From Frigoribacterium sp. JB110 (GTDB taxonomy: Bacteria > Actinomycetota > Actinomycetes > Actinomycetales > Microbacteriaceae), in contig NZ_FUIA01000016.1 of assembly GCF_900163665.1 (NCBI RefSeq), forward strand, positions 1 to 64,000: a stretch of DNA of 64,000 nt, read 5' to 3'. The translations under genes and the position numbers were made by a program. The stretch's first letter is position 1; every line of letters begins with the position of its first letter. The notes under the pieces are model-generated. The model had not been told where the DNA came from. It was given only the letters and a program-made list of their open reading frames with translations, and ran no database searches. Of this stretch, positions 15,207 through 23,847 are shown piece by piece.

Positions 15207-16318
15207 GTCCATACGATGCCGGCGGAGTCGACGAGCAGGCCGCCGATGCCCGCAGCCAGCACGATCGCGAGCTGGAACCCGACTACGACGAGTGCCCCGC
15301 CCGGTTCCAGGGCCCCGGGCGCCTGACGCGCGATCCAGGCGTTCAGGACGATGAGCCAGCCTCCGAACGCTGTGCCCCAGACGACGACGGCGGCGGCGAA
15401 GACGGGAACGGAGCCGGGAGCGGCGAGGGTGATGGCGATCGCGACGGCCACGGTGAGAGGCACGGCGGCGCGGAGCACGCCCAGGTGCCGATCGACGATC
15501 GCCCCCACGATCAGGTTGCCAGCCAGACCGCCGACGCCGAAGAGCGCGAGCAGCGTGACGACACCGGCCGCGTCGACCTCGACGCGCTCCAGGGCGATCC
15601 GGATGTAGGTGTAGGCCGTCACGTGCCCGAAGACCGTGAGCACATGCCCCGCGAGGCCCGCGGCGATGCCGGGGCGGCGCAGGGTGTCGAGCAGCAGTGC
15701 GATGCGGGGAGCACCCTCCGCGGGGACCGGTGGCAGGATCCAGCGCAGGGCGATCGCGACGGCCGCGGTGACGATCGCCGCGGCGACGAAGACCGCGCGC
15801 CAGTCGGCGACGGCGGCGAGCATCACCCCGAGCGGCACGCCGGCGACGGTCGCGAGCGAGACGCCCGCCGTGGTGAACATCACGGCGCGCCCGAGTCGCT
15901 CGGGGCCGGCGATGCGTGCGGCCACAGCGAGCGACATCCCCCAGAACCCGCTGAGCGCGGCGCCGAGGAAGAAGCGGGAGATCAGGATCATCCACAGCTC
16001 GGGCGCCACGGCGACGACGAGGTTCGACACGGCCGCGGCCGCGGCGAGCAGGGTCAGCAGCGTGCGCCTGTCCATCTTCGGCACGATGAGGCCGATCGTC
16101 GGCGCGGCGATGAGCCCGACGAACGCGGTGACGGTGACCGTCTGCCCCGCCTGGCCCGGCGTCACACCGAGCTCCGTCGCCATCTCGGTGAGCAGGCCGT
16201 TCGGCAGGAACTCGGCGGTGACCAGCACGAAGCTCGTCATCGTCATCACGATGAGCGCCGCGTAGTTGAGGCGATCGCGGGTCGGGGAGTGCGTCGGCGT
16301 GGTCGCAGTGTCGGTCAT
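15134..16318 (-). CDS. MFS transporter (drug/sugar exporter, AraJ/YdhP-like)
   Basis: 394 residues and about 12 hydrophobic segments, as expected for the major facilitator superfamily. The N-terminal half has the motif-A-like loop between helices 2 and 3 (GLIVPKMDRRTLL) and AALSGFWGMSLAVAARIAG, typical of the arabinose/drug-proton antiporter branch. It exports small molecules by proton antiport; the substrate is not predictable. Its last 73 bases overlap the 3' end of the convergent AraC gene, so the two coding regions are antisense there. Confidence 0.88.
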   Translation of the reverse strand: MTDTATTPTHSPTRDRLNYAALIVMTMTSFVLVTAEFLPNGLLTEMATELGVTPGQAGQTVTVTAFVGLIAAPTIGLIVPKMDRRTLLTLLAAAAAVSNLVVAVAPELWMILISRFFLGAALSGFWGMSLAVAARIAGPERLGRAVMFTTAGVSLATVAGVPLGVMLAAVADWRAVFVAAAIVTAAVAIALRWILPPVPAEGAPRIALLLDTLRRPGIAAGLAGHVLTVFGHVTAYTYIRIALERVEVDAAGVVTLLALFGVGGLAGNLIVGAIVDRHLGVLRAAVPLTVAVAIAITLAAPGSVPVFAAAVVVWGTAFGGWLIVLNAWIARQAPGALEPGGALVVVGFQLAIVLAAGIGGLLVDSAGIVWTYAIAAICTAAGGVLFSLAGRSRR

Positions 16319-16395
16319 GATCCCAGACTCGCGCAGGCGCGCAGCCCGCGCCCGACGCGGCGTCCGCGCCGCCCGATCGATCGTCCGGATGCGGT

Positions 16396-16806
16396 TCAGC
16401 CGGCCGTGACCTCGAAGCGGTCGGGCGGGTGCCCGCCGGGCGTCGGGTAGAGGAACAGGATCTTCAGCTGCTCGTGCTCGCTCGCGCGGAAGCCGTGAGC
16501 GCCGTCGGCGTGCGCGGGGCTCAGCACGGCGCCTCCCGGAGCAATCGGGGTCTCGCCTCCGAGGGAGTCCAGAGCGACGCCTGACCCGCTGACGACGTAT
16601 TGGAATTCGAACTGCGAGTGGTAGTGCAGCGTGATCGTGACGCCGGGCTCGAGGGTGACGATCCCGCCGTACATGTCGGCTCCGTCGGTCGCCCCGCTGA
16701 CGATCAGCTCGACGCTCGTGCCCGGATAGTCGGGCGGCTGCATCTGCCGGTCACCGGGGCCGATATGGACCGAGACGGGCCCGCGGGTGCTTTCCGCAGC
16801 AGTCAT
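16396..16806 (-). CDS. Cupin-domain protein
   Basis: 136 residues from ATG 16806 (a longer frame to 16869 adds 21 residues without clear homology). A single cupin barrel: GVTITLHYHSQFEFQYVVSG gives the metal-ligand motif (H-x-H with Glu), and PGGAVLSPAHADGAHGF supplies the second motif with a His. Such small cupins are isomerases, oxygenases or ligand-binding proteins. It lies between the rhamnose isomerase and MFS genes on the same strand, but a terminator separates it from the isomerase, so functional linkage is uncertain. Confidence 0.8.
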   Translation of the reverse strand: MTAAESTRGPVSVHIGPGDRQMQPPDYPGTSVELIVSGATDGADMYGGIVTLEPGVTITLHYHSQFEFQYVVSGSGVALDSLGGETPIAPGGAVLSPAHADGAHGFRASEHEQLKILFLYPTPGGHPPDRFEVTAG

Positions 16807-16929
16807 GCGCGTGCCTCGGGATGAAGAAGCGTTCGGACGGAATTCTGCATGGAACATCCCCTGGCTCATGACGACGGTGTCTCCGGACGAGCGTACGCCT
16901 ATCGGCTGTCCGCCCGAGGCGCGACGACG

Positions 16930-16959
16930 AAGGGCTCGCGGCCGTTGCCGCGAGCCCTT
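16930..16959 (-). terminator. Terminator after the rhamnose isomerase gene
   Basis: A perfect 12-bp stem (AAGGGCTCGCGG and its complement) with a six-base loop begins 15 bases past the isomerase stop. On the minus strand the stem is followed by a pyrimidine-rich CTTCGTCG tract rather than a full T-run. Confidence 0.7.
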
Positions 16960-16974
16960 GCATCCGGATGTCGG

Positions 16975-18138
16975 TCAGGCGCCCCAGCCGGCCTGCTGGC
17001 CGCCGACGCGGTCGGCCTCGATCCGGGTCTGGTAGCCGGAGTCGAGGTAGGCCTGCATCGGGTCGGCTGGCAGGCCCCGGCCCTCGCGCCACTCGGCGAG
17101 CTGCGGGCGCACGTCGGTGTAGAAGGCGTCCATGAACACCTGGTTCGCGGCGAGCACGTCGCCGGACACCTGAGCGGCGTGCAGCTTCTCGGAGTCGACG
17201 AGCAGGGCACGGGCCGTCATCTCCTGCACGTTCAGCACCGAGCGGATCTGGCCGAGGATCTTGTTCTCGACGTTGTGGCACTGGTCGAGCATGAACTGCA
17301 CGTCTGGGTTGTTCAGCCCGCCGCCGCGGACGACCTCGAACACGATCCGGAACAGCTGGAACGGGTCGGCCGCGCCGACGATGAGGTCGTCGTCGGCGTA
17401 GAAGCGACTGTTGAAGTCGAACGAGCCGAGCTTGCCGAGGCGCAGCAGCTGCATCACGATGAACTCGATGTTCGTGCCAGGCGCGTGGTGACCCGTGTCG
17501 AGGCAGACCATCGCCTTCTCGCCGAGCGCTGAGACCTGCGCGTAGGAGGTGCCCCAGTCGGGAACGTCGGTGTGATAGAACGCCGGCTCGAAGAACTTGT
17601 ACTCGAGCACGAGGCGCTGATCGTCGCCGAGGCGGGCGTAGATCTGCTGCAGCGACTCGTGCAGACGGTCCTGCCGGCCGCGCATGTCGGCCTGACCCGG
17701 ATAGTTCGAACCCTCGGCGAGCCAGATCTTCAGGTCGCGCGAGCCGGTTGCGTCCATCACGTCGATGCACGCGAGGTGGTGGTCGATCGCCTTCCGGCGC
17801 ACCGAGGCGTCTTCGTGTGTCAGCGCGCCGAACTTGTAGTCGTCGTCCTGGAACGTGTTCGAGTTGACCGTGCCGAGCTGCACGCCCTCGTCCTCCGCGT
17901 GCTTGCGCAGGTCGGCGAAATCGCTCATGTCCCACGGGATGTGCAGCGCGACGGCCGGAGCGAGACCGGTCATCCGGTGCACCTGAGCCGCATCGGAGAT
18001 CTTCTCGAACGGGTCGCGCGGGGTGCCAGGCGTGCCGAACACCTTGAACCGAGTGCCGGAGTTTCCGAACGCCCAGCTCGGCAGTTCGATGGCCTGCGCC
18101 GCCAGGCGCGAGAGGTGTTCGGGGGAGAGCGTGCTCAT
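16975..18138 (-). CDS. rhaI: L-rhamnose isomerase (RhaI type)
   Basis: 387 residues from ATG 18138. It belongs to the xylose-isomerase-like TIM-barrel RhaI family (Pseudomonas stutzeri type), not the larger E. coli RhaA. Conserved metal-site regions are visible: LVLEYKFFEPAFYHTD, MVCLDTGHHAPGTN and GSFDFNSRFYADDDL. It converts L-rhamnose to L-rhamnulose in the cytoplasm. No rhamnulokinase or rhamnulose-phosphate aldolase is present in the window, so the rest of the pathway must be elsewhere. The divergent LacI regulator at 18417 probably controls it. The open frame to 18237 includes an unlikely N-terminal extension over the operator region. Confidence 0.88.
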   Translation of the reverse strand: MSTLSPEHLSRLAAQAIELPSWAFGNSGTRFKVFGTPGTPRDPFEKISDAAQVHRMTGLAPAVALHIPWDMSDFADLRKHAEDEGVQLGTVNSNTFQDDDYKFGALTHEDASVRRKAIDHHLACIDVMDATGSRDLKIWLAEGSNYPGQADMRGRQDRLHESLQQIYARLGDDQRLVLEYKFFEPAFYHTDVPDWGTSYAQVSALGEKAMVCLDTGHHAPGTNIEFIVMQLLRLGKLGSFDFNSRFYADDDLIVGAADPFQLFRIVFEVVRGGGLNNPDVQFMLDQCHNVENKILGQIRSVLNVQEMTARALLVDSEKLHAAQVSGDVLAANQVFMDAFYTDVRPQLAEWREGRGLPADPMQAYLDSGYQTRIEADRVGGQQAGWGA

Positions 18139-18416
18139 GACGATCGCCGTGCCTTTCACAGTCGTGGGGGTCGCGACGAGGCTGGCATGTCCGAAGACCC
18201 TCGTCACTGTGGATTCTACTGAGTTGAATCGTTTCATGATTCGAATGATCCGTCAACAGGTCGCAGCCGCGGCAGACGGGAGGGTGTCTGCGGAGGGCAG
18301 GCGGTGAGTGGCGCGTTCGCGCAGCGCGTGGGCCGCGTCCGCGTGCTCATGGCGATGCGGCGTGCGGCGCCGTCGCTCGGGGTTACGCTGTCAGCACGCA
18401 CAGGTGAGGGGGCGCG
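18139..18416. promoter_or_regulatory. Divergent control region between rhaI and its LacI regulator, with an operator candidate
   Basis: An inverted repeat GAATC-GTTTCAT-GATTC (18226-18242), followed by the palindrome ATTCGAAT (18239-18246), lies about 90 bases upstream of the isomerase start. It is much more AT-rich than its surroundings, and the GTTTCA core recalls LacI-family operators. A TTGACG-like -35 for the isomerase lies just beyond it (rc of 18251-18256), but no convincing -10 was found. The rest of this 278-bp gap shows nothing clear. Confidence 0.5.
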
Positions 18417-19409
18417 ATGACCGTCAGCATCCGCGACGTTGCAGCGCACGCCGGAGTATCGCTCGGCACGGTGTCGAACGTGCTGAACCGGCCGGATGTC
18501 GTGGCCGACGGCACAGTCGAGCGCGTGCGCGCCGCTGTGGCCGAACTCGGGTACGTGCGCAACGACGCCGCCCGCCAGCTGCGCGCAGGGCGCAGCCTCA
18601 CCGTCGGACTGGTCGTGCTCGACTCCGCGAACCCGTTCTACGCAGAGCTCTCGCGCGGTGCGGAAGACGAGGCATCGCGCCACGGCCTCTCGGTGCTCGT
18701 GGGCAACAGCGGCGAGCAGGAGGAACGAGAGGCGACGTACCTCGACCTGTTCGCGCAGCAGCGAGTGTGGGGCGTGCTCGTCTCGCCCGTCGGCCAGAAC
18801 GTCGACCACCTCATCCGGCTCAGCGAACGCGGCATCCCTGTGGTGCTCGTCGACCGCTCGGCGCCAGGGTCCGGGCTCTCCTCCGTCGCGACCGATGACG
18901 TGCGCGGCGGCTACCTCGCCGTGAAGCACCTGCTCGATCAAGGGCGGCGCCGCATCGCGTACATCTCCGGGCCGCAGGTCCTGCACCAGGTCGCCGATCG
19001 CCTCGAGGGGGCACGTCGAGCCGTCGATGAGGTGCAGGGAGCGACGCTCGAGGTGATCGAGCGCGCGGCGCTGACGGTGCTGGAAGGCCGCGCCGCCGCA
19101 CAGATCATCGTGGAACGGCCATCAGGGGGCCGCCCCGATGCGATCTTCGCGGCCAACGATCTGCTCGCCACCGGAGCACTGCAGGCGATCGTGATGGGCG
19201 GATCGCTGCGGGTGCCAGACGACATCGCACTGATCGGCTACGACGACATCGACTTCGCCTCGTCCGCCGTCGTGCCGTTCTCTTCCATCCGGCAGCCCGC
19301 CCGCCTGATGGGCGAGACCGCCATGCAGCTGCTCGCCGACCGCCCCGACCCGCCGCAGGACATCCGCTTCACCCCCGAACTGATCGTCCGGGACTCCACG
19401 TCTCCCTAG
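18417..19409 (+). CDS. LacI-family transcriptional regulator, probably of L-rhamnose use
   Basis: 330 residues. N-terminal LacI HTH (SIRDVAAHAGVSLGTVSNVL) with hinge helix NDAARQLRAGRS, then the sugar-binding core: VGLVVLDSANPFYAEL, GIPVVLVDR, DDVRGGYLAVKHLLDQG, IAYISGP, PDAIFAANDLLATGAL and the C-terminal ALIGYDDIDFASSAVVPFSSIRQP. Starts at ATG 18417 with GAGGGG upstream. It is divergent from rhaI, so it most likely represses that gene until L-rhamnose or a product binds. This assignment rests on position. Confidence 0.9.
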   Translation: MTVSIRDVAAHAGVSLGTVSNVLNRPDVVADGTVERVRAAVAELGYVRNDAARQLRAGRSLTVGLVVLDSANPFYAELSRGAEDEASRHGLSVLVGNSGEQEEREATYLDLFAQQRVWGVLVSPVGQNVDHLIRLSERGIPVVLVDRSAPGSGLSSVATDDVRGGYLAVKHLLDQGRRRIAYISGPQVLHQVADRLEGARRAVDEVQGATLEVIERAALTVLEGRAAAQIIVERPSGGRPDAIFAANDLLATGALQAIVMGGSLRVPDDIALIGYDDIDFASSAVVPFSSIRQPARLMGETAMQLLADRPDPPQDIRFTPELIVRDSTSP

Positions 19410-19413
19410 CGCA

Positions 19414-19494
19414 GGCTGCCGAGATGCGCACTTGTCGCCGAGATGCGCCGGCTTCGACGTGATCGTGTCGAAGAAGTGCGCATCTCGCGAGCGG
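19414..19494. repeat. Dispersed palindromic repeat, copy 1
   Basis: About 81 bp beginning GGCTGCCGAGATGCGCAC and ending GTGCGCATCTCGCGAGCGG. The ends are inverted copies of each other; a second direct copy of CGAGATGCGCC lies inside, followed by a weaker inner palindrome. It sits four bases past the LacI stop in a convergent gap, where it may terminate both transcripts. Related copies: 25021, 29363 and 38292. Confidence 0.85.
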
Positions 19495-19531
19495 TGGGCG
19501 GGTGCCGCGCGGACGGCGCGTTCAGGCTCGG

Positions 19532-20806
19532 CTATTCCTCTGTGCCAGGCAACCGGATGGCACGGGTGTCGTCGAGCGTGAGGGCGAAGCGGCGCTCGGG
19601 GTTGCGATGCAGGCGGCCGGATGTCGTCATCCAGATCAGCGCGGTCGCGCAGGCCACCAGTGCGCCGGCCGCACCGAGCAGAATCGCCGCACGCGGCCCC
19701 CACAGGTTGGCGACCTGACCGACGATCGGCGCACCGAGCGGCGTGCCGCCCAGCAGGATCGCCATGTAGATCGCCATCACGCGCCCGCGCACCTCGGTCG
19801 GTGTGGTGGTCTGCACATACCCGTTCGCAGTCGTGAGCATCGTCACGGTCGCGAAGCCGACGCCGATGAGCATCGCGGCATACGACCAGTAGCCAGGCAT
19901 CAGCGTCGAGGCCGCGGCGATCACCGCGAAGGCTCCGGTCGCCGCTACGACGACCCGCATCCGGGCTCGTGCGCGTCTCGCCGACAGCAGCGCCCCCGCC
20001 AGCGACCCGATCGCGATCACGGAGCTGAGCAGGCCGAACCCGTCCGCCTCGCGACCGAACTCGATCGCCATCGTCGAGGCATAGATGGGGAAGTTCATCG
20101 CCAGCGCACCCATCAGGAACACCACGACGAAGATCACCAGGATGTCGGGGCGCGTGCGCGCATACCGGAAGCCGTCAGCCAGCCGCGAGCGCTGCCGCGG
20201 ACGTGCGCGCGGCTGCAGCTCGTCCGTCCGGATGACGATGAGTGCGGCCAGCATCGCCAGGAACGTCAACGAGTCGATCAGGAACACCCAGCCAGACCCG
20301 ACCGCGACGATCAGCAGACCGGAGACGGCCGGCCCGATCATCCTCGCCGAGTTGAACGACGCCGAGTTGAGCGCGACCGCGTTCGATGCGAGCTCCGGCC
20401 CGACGACGTCGGTCACGAACGTCTGCCGCGCCGGATTGTCGATGGCCGTGACGATTCCCGCGGCGAACGCGAAGGCATACATCGCGACAAGGGTCATCAC
20501 GTCGGCGAGCAGCAGCACGCCGATCGCGATCGACATCGCGCCGAGCAGCGACTGCGTCAGCATCAGCAGTCGGCGCCGGTCGAACCGGTCGACGACCCAC
20601 CCGGTCAGCGCGACGAACAGCAGCGAAGGGGCGAAGCGCAGGCCCAGGGCGATGCCCATCGCGCCCGCATCGTTGTCACTGAGAGCGGTCAGCACGACCC
20701 AGCTCAGCGCCGTCGACTGCATCCAGTTGCCGATGTTCGACACGACGGCCCCGGCGAACCAGACGCGGTAGTTGAAGGCGTTCAGCGAACGGAACATCCG
20801 GCTCAT
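19532..20806 (-). CDS. MFS transporter, enterobactin-exporter (EntS/MFS_3) type
   Basis: 424 residues with about 12 hydrophobic segments. The sequence opens FRSLNAFNYRVWFAGAVVSNIGNWMQ and continues GWVVDRFDRRRLL (motif A), AIDNPARQTFV and GPAVSGLLI, characteristic of the MFS_3/EntS-like exporters. A hydrophilic C-terminal tail of about 25 residues follows the last helix. Substrates in this family include siderophores and drugs; nothing nearby narrows it. The gene stands alone, convergent with the LacI gene across the first palindromic repeat. Confidence 0.87.
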   Translation of the reverse strand: MSRMFRSLNAFNYRVWFAGAVVSNIGNWMQSTALSWVVLTALSDNDAGAMGIALGLRFAPSLLFVALTGWVVDRFDRRRLLMLTQSLLGAMSIAIGVLLLADVMTLVAMYAFAFAAGIVTAIDNPARQTFVTDVVGPELASNAVALNSASFNSARMIGPAVSGLLIVAVGSGWVFLIDSLTFLAMLAALIVIRTDELQPRARPRQRSRLADGFRYARTRPDILVIFVVVFLMGALAMNFPIYASTMAIEFGREADGFGLLSSVIAIGSLAGALLSARRARARMRVVVAATGAFAVIAAASTLMPGYWSYAAMLIGVGFATVTMLTTANGYVQTTTPTEVRGRVMAIYMAILLGGTPLGAPIVGQVANLWGPRAAILLGAAGALVACATALIWMTTSGRLHRNPERRFALTLDDTRAIRLPGTEE

Positions 20807-21003
20807 GAGAGCGTCCTGGGCGGCATCCGGTCGCGTTGTGCGCGGGGTTCCGGATGCTCAGCCATGTCGTTGACAGGATACTCTTCCGGTCGTGCGCGGC
20901 TGGGGCTGTTCCCTCGGGCGGAAGGTCGATGGGGCGTGGGCTCCTCACCTGGCGGCGCGGTGGGTTGATGCGTTAGGTGCTCGAACTGCCATAAGGTGCC
21001 AGC

Positions 21004-21861
21004 ATGCCCGAGTTCGTTGATGACCACGGCGTCACGATCGTCTATGACGTGCATGAGGCGGCGACGGAGCCACGCGGTGTCGTGCACCTGCTGCACGGGG
21101 TCGGCGAGCACGCCGGCCGCTACGCACAGGTGATCGAGGCCCTCACCGCCGCCGGTTTCGCCGTCTACGCCGACGACCACCGCGGCCACGGACGCACCGG
21201 CATGAAGCAGCACGGTTCGGCGGCGAAGCTCGGAAGGCTCGGCCCAGGTGGACTCCGTGCGGCGCTGGCGGCTGTCGACCGGATGGGGCGGATCATCCAG
21301 ACCCAGCGCGTCGGCCTGCCGATCATCCTGCTCGGCCATTCGTGGGGCTCGTTCCTCGCGCAGATGCTGCTGAACGACCACCCGCGCCGCTACTCGGGGC
21401 TCATCCTCTCTGGCTCGGCGCTGCGCACACCGACCGGTCTCAACGCGGGGCGCCTCAACGCGCCATGGCACGGTCCGGGTGCCGATGGACTCGAATGGCT
21501 GTCGACCGATTCCCGCGTGTGGCGCGCGTTCCACTCCGACCCGTTGACCACCTCGGAGCCGCTGCTGAAGCTGTTCGGTCCGCTCGACGCAGCGCGCCTC
21601 TACGGCCGTCCGCGCAAGGGGCTGGCGCAGGAAGCGGGGAAGGACCTTCCCGTTCTGCTCATGGTGGGCGGAGACGACCCTGTCGGCGGGCCCCGATCGG
21701 TGCACCGGCTCGCAAAGGACTATCGCGAGCGTGCGGGCTTCGGCGATGTCACCACCCGCGTCTATCCCGACGCTCGCCACGAGATCTTCAACGATGCCAG
21801 CTGGCCGCAGGCGCGCGCCGACCTGATCGCCTGGCTCGAACGCCGGTACCCGGCGCGGTGA
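21004..21861 (+). CDS. Alpha/beta hydrolase, monoacylglycerol-lipase-like (Hydrolase_4)
   Basis: 285 residues. The fold is clear: VVHLLHGVGEHAGRY (oxyanion loop), VYADDHRGHGRTG, the nucleophile elbow GHSWGS, acidic residue in VGGDDPVGG and the catalytic His in YPDARHEIFND. The closest enzyme class is monoacylglycerol lipase/lysophospholipase. No signal peptide, so it is cytoplasmic or membrane-associated. A 40-base gap separates it from the lipoate ligase gene, so they may be co-transcribed, though the pairing has no obvious logic. Confidence 0.88.
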   Translation: MPEFVDDHGVTIVYDVHEAATEPRGVVHLLHGVGEHAGRYAQVIEALTAAGFAVYADDHRGHGRTGMKQHGSAAKLGRLGPGGLRAALAAVDRMGRIIQTQRVGLPIILLGHSWGSFLAQMLLNDHPRRYSGLILSGSALRTPTGLNAGRLNAPWHGPGADGLEWLSTDSRVWRAFHSDPLTTSEPLLKLFGPLDAARLYGRPRKGLAQEAGKDLPVLLMVGGDDPVGGPRSVHRLAKDYRERAGFGDVTTRVYPDARHEIFNDASWPQARADLIAWLERRYPAR

Positions 21862-21901
21862 GGTCGCGCCCCAGTCCAGGCGACGCGCGTAATCTGGAGG
21901 C

Positions 21902-22951
21902 ATGCACGGCGAATTCAAGGTGCCAGGCGGCAAGCTCGTCGTCGTCGACCTCGACGTAACTGACGGCAGGATCGCGGACTTCCACCTCGCGGGCGACTTC
22001 TTCCTCGAGCCCGACGACGCACTGCTCGACATCAACGCCGCGGTCAACGGCCTGCCGGAGACCGCCGACGTGGCGCAGATCGCCGGGGCGGTGCGAGCCG
22101 CACTCCCCGAAGACGTGCAGATGCTCGGCTTCACGCCCGAGTCGGTCGGCACCGCCGTGCGCCGTGCACTCGTGACGGCAGCCGGATGGCGGGACTTCGA
22201 TTGGGAAGTCGTCGATGACCCCGCAGTCTCCCCGATGATGAATCTCGCCCTCGACGAAGTGCTCACCGAGCGGGTCGGCGACGGACGCCGGAACCCGACG
22301 CTGCGCATCTGGGAATGGGACGAATCGGCCGTCGTGATCGGCTCGTTCCAGTCGTATCGCAACGAGGTCGATCCGGATGGCGCCGCCGGGCACGGCTTCC
22401 AGGTGGTGCGGCGCATCTCGGGCGGCGGGGCGATGATGATGGGCGCCGAGCAGATCATCACCTACTCGCTCTACGTGCCGTCGTCGTTGGTCGCCGGGCT
22501 CACCTTCGCCGACTCGTATGCGTTCCTCGACGACTGGGTGCTGCAGGCGCTGCACTCCGTCGGCATCGAGGCGAGCTACCAGGGGCTCAACGACATCACC
22601 AGCCCACAGGGCAAGATCGGCGGTGCTGCGCAGAAGCGGCTCGCGAACGGCGGCGTACTGCATCACGCGACCCTCAGCTACGACATCGACGGGCAGGTGA
22701 TGACCGAGGTGCTCCGGATCGGCCGAGAGAAGCTCAGCGACAAGGGCACGACGTCTGCGGCGAAGCGGGTGGACCCCATCCGGAGCCAGACCGGCATGCC
22801 GCGCAGGGCCATCCTGGACGAATTCATGAAGACCTTCCGCTCGTACACGGGAGCCGTCGACGGCTCCATAACCGCCGAGGAATACGCCGCGGCGGAAGAA
22901 CTGGTCGGCACCAAGTTCTCCACGGAGCGCTGGCTGCACCGCGTCCCGTGA
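21902..22951 (+). CDS. lplA: Lipoate-protein ligase A family, with fused accessory domain at the N-terminus
   Basis: 349 residues. Residues 1-85 (VPGGKLVVVDLDVTDGRIADFHLAGDFFLEPDD) match the small accessory domain that is C-terminal in E. coli LplA and a separate protein (LplB) in archaea; here it comes first. Residues ~100-349 are the catalytic BPL/LplA domain with VVRRISGGGAMMMGAEQ and the lysine site PQGKIGGAAQKR. The canonical GGGAVYHD end of the first motif is altered to GGGAMMMGAE, which could change substrate handling. It should attach lipoate, or possibly octanoate, to E2 or GcvH proteins in the cytoplasm. Confidence 0.85.
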   Translation: MHGEFKVPGGKLVVVDLDVTDGRIADFHLAGDFFLEPDDALLDINAAVNGLPETADVAQIAGAVRAALPEDVQMLGFTPESVGTAVRRALVTAAGWRDFDWEVVDDPAVSPMMNLALDEVLTERVGDGRRNPTLRIWEWDESAVVIGSFQSYRNEVDPDGAAGHGFQVVRRISGGGAMMMGAEQIITYSLYVPSSLVAGLTFADSYAFLDDWVLQALHSVGIEASYQGLNDITSPQGKIGGAAQKRLANGGVLHHATLSYDIDGQVMTEVLRIGREKLSDKGTTSAAKRVDPIRSQTGMPRRAILDEFMKTFRSYTGAVDGSITAEEYAAAEELVGTKFSTERWLHRVP

Positions 22952-23011
22952 CCGGGGCGGCGGGCCCGCGCCGTCGCCGCGAGACCCCCCACCACCCGAT
23001 ACACTCACGGC

Positions 23012-23764
23012 GTGAACGTGGGTGAGGCGATGCCCCAGTACGGGGCGCAGCACATTGTGAGTCTGGTGGTGATCGCGCTCGCGGCGATCCTGGTGGTGTG
23101 GTTGGCGCGGATCGCGCGCGATGAGAACAGGGTCGATCGCGCGCTGCGGACGGCGGGGTGGGCGCTGCTGATCGTCTCCGCACTGTGGAGCGTCTACTGG
23201 CTGCTGCCCGTGCATTTCGACATCGCACAGTCGCTGCCTCTGCATTTCTCAGACGCGATGCGGTACCTCGCCGCCATCGCGCTGATCACGCGGTCCGGAT
23301 GGTCGATCGCGGTGCTGTACTTCTGGGGTCTCACCCTCAATCTGCAGTCGATCATCACGCCCGACCTGAACTACCTGCAGATGCCGCTTCTCGAGTTCGT
23401 CATGTACTGGCTTCTGCACGGCACGGTGCTCGTCGTGCCGATTCTGCTCGCCTGGGGTCTGCGCACCACACCCACGTGGCGCGGCTACGGTCTCGGGTTC
23501 GCCGCGACGGCCGCGTGGGCCGGCGCGGCGTTCCTCATCAACGCGGCGATCGGCACGAACTACGCCTATATGAACGGCCCGCCCGCCGGCACATCGATTC
23601 TCGACCTGCTGGGGCCGTGGCCGATCTACATCGCGTGGGAAGCAGTGCTGGTCGCAGGCGTGTGGGCGCTGATCACCTGGCCATGGCAGGGCAGGCGCCG
23701 TCGTGACCGGTCGTATCCCGTCGGGCGCGGCAGGTTCGTCCGTCGTATTCCGTTCGCCGCATAG
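23012..23764 (+). CDS. YwaF/TIGR02206-type integral membrane protein
   Basis: 250 residues from GTG 23012; an ATG at 23030 is the alternative. Six to seven hydrophobic helices. The loop LPLHFSDAMRYLAAIALITR and the segment LYFWGLTLNLQSIITPDL match the YwaF/TIGR02206 family, conserved membrane proteins of unknown function in Firmicutes and Actinobacteria. The basic C-terminal tail (GRRRRDRSYPVGRGRFVRR) should be cytoplasmic. It lies between the lipoate ligase and AI-2E genes, all on the plus strand, with gaps under 100 bp. Confidence 0.75.
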   Translation: MNVGEAMPQYGAQHIVSLVVIALAAILVVWLARIARDENRVDRALRTAGWALLIVSALWSVYWLLPVHFDIAQSLPLHFSDAMRYLAAIALITRSGWSIAVLYFWGLTLNLQSIITPDLNYLQMPLLEFVMYWLLHGTVLVVPILLAWGLRTTPTWRGYGLGFAATAAWAGAAFLINAAIGTNYAYMNGPPAGTSILDLLGPWPIYIAWEAVLVAGVWALITWPWQGRRRRDRSYPVGRGRFVRRIPFAA

Positions 23765-23847
23765 TCGGTGCCGACGGTTCCGGATGTCGAGCAGATGCCC
23801 AGCGCGACACGCGTGCGTTCGTCCGAGGTCCAGGGCATGATTGACGC

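Noticed and set aside
14550..15995. 481-codon minus-strand frame across the AraC and MFS genes
   Set aside because: It spans two well-supported genes in a different frame and is Arg/His-rich low complexity.
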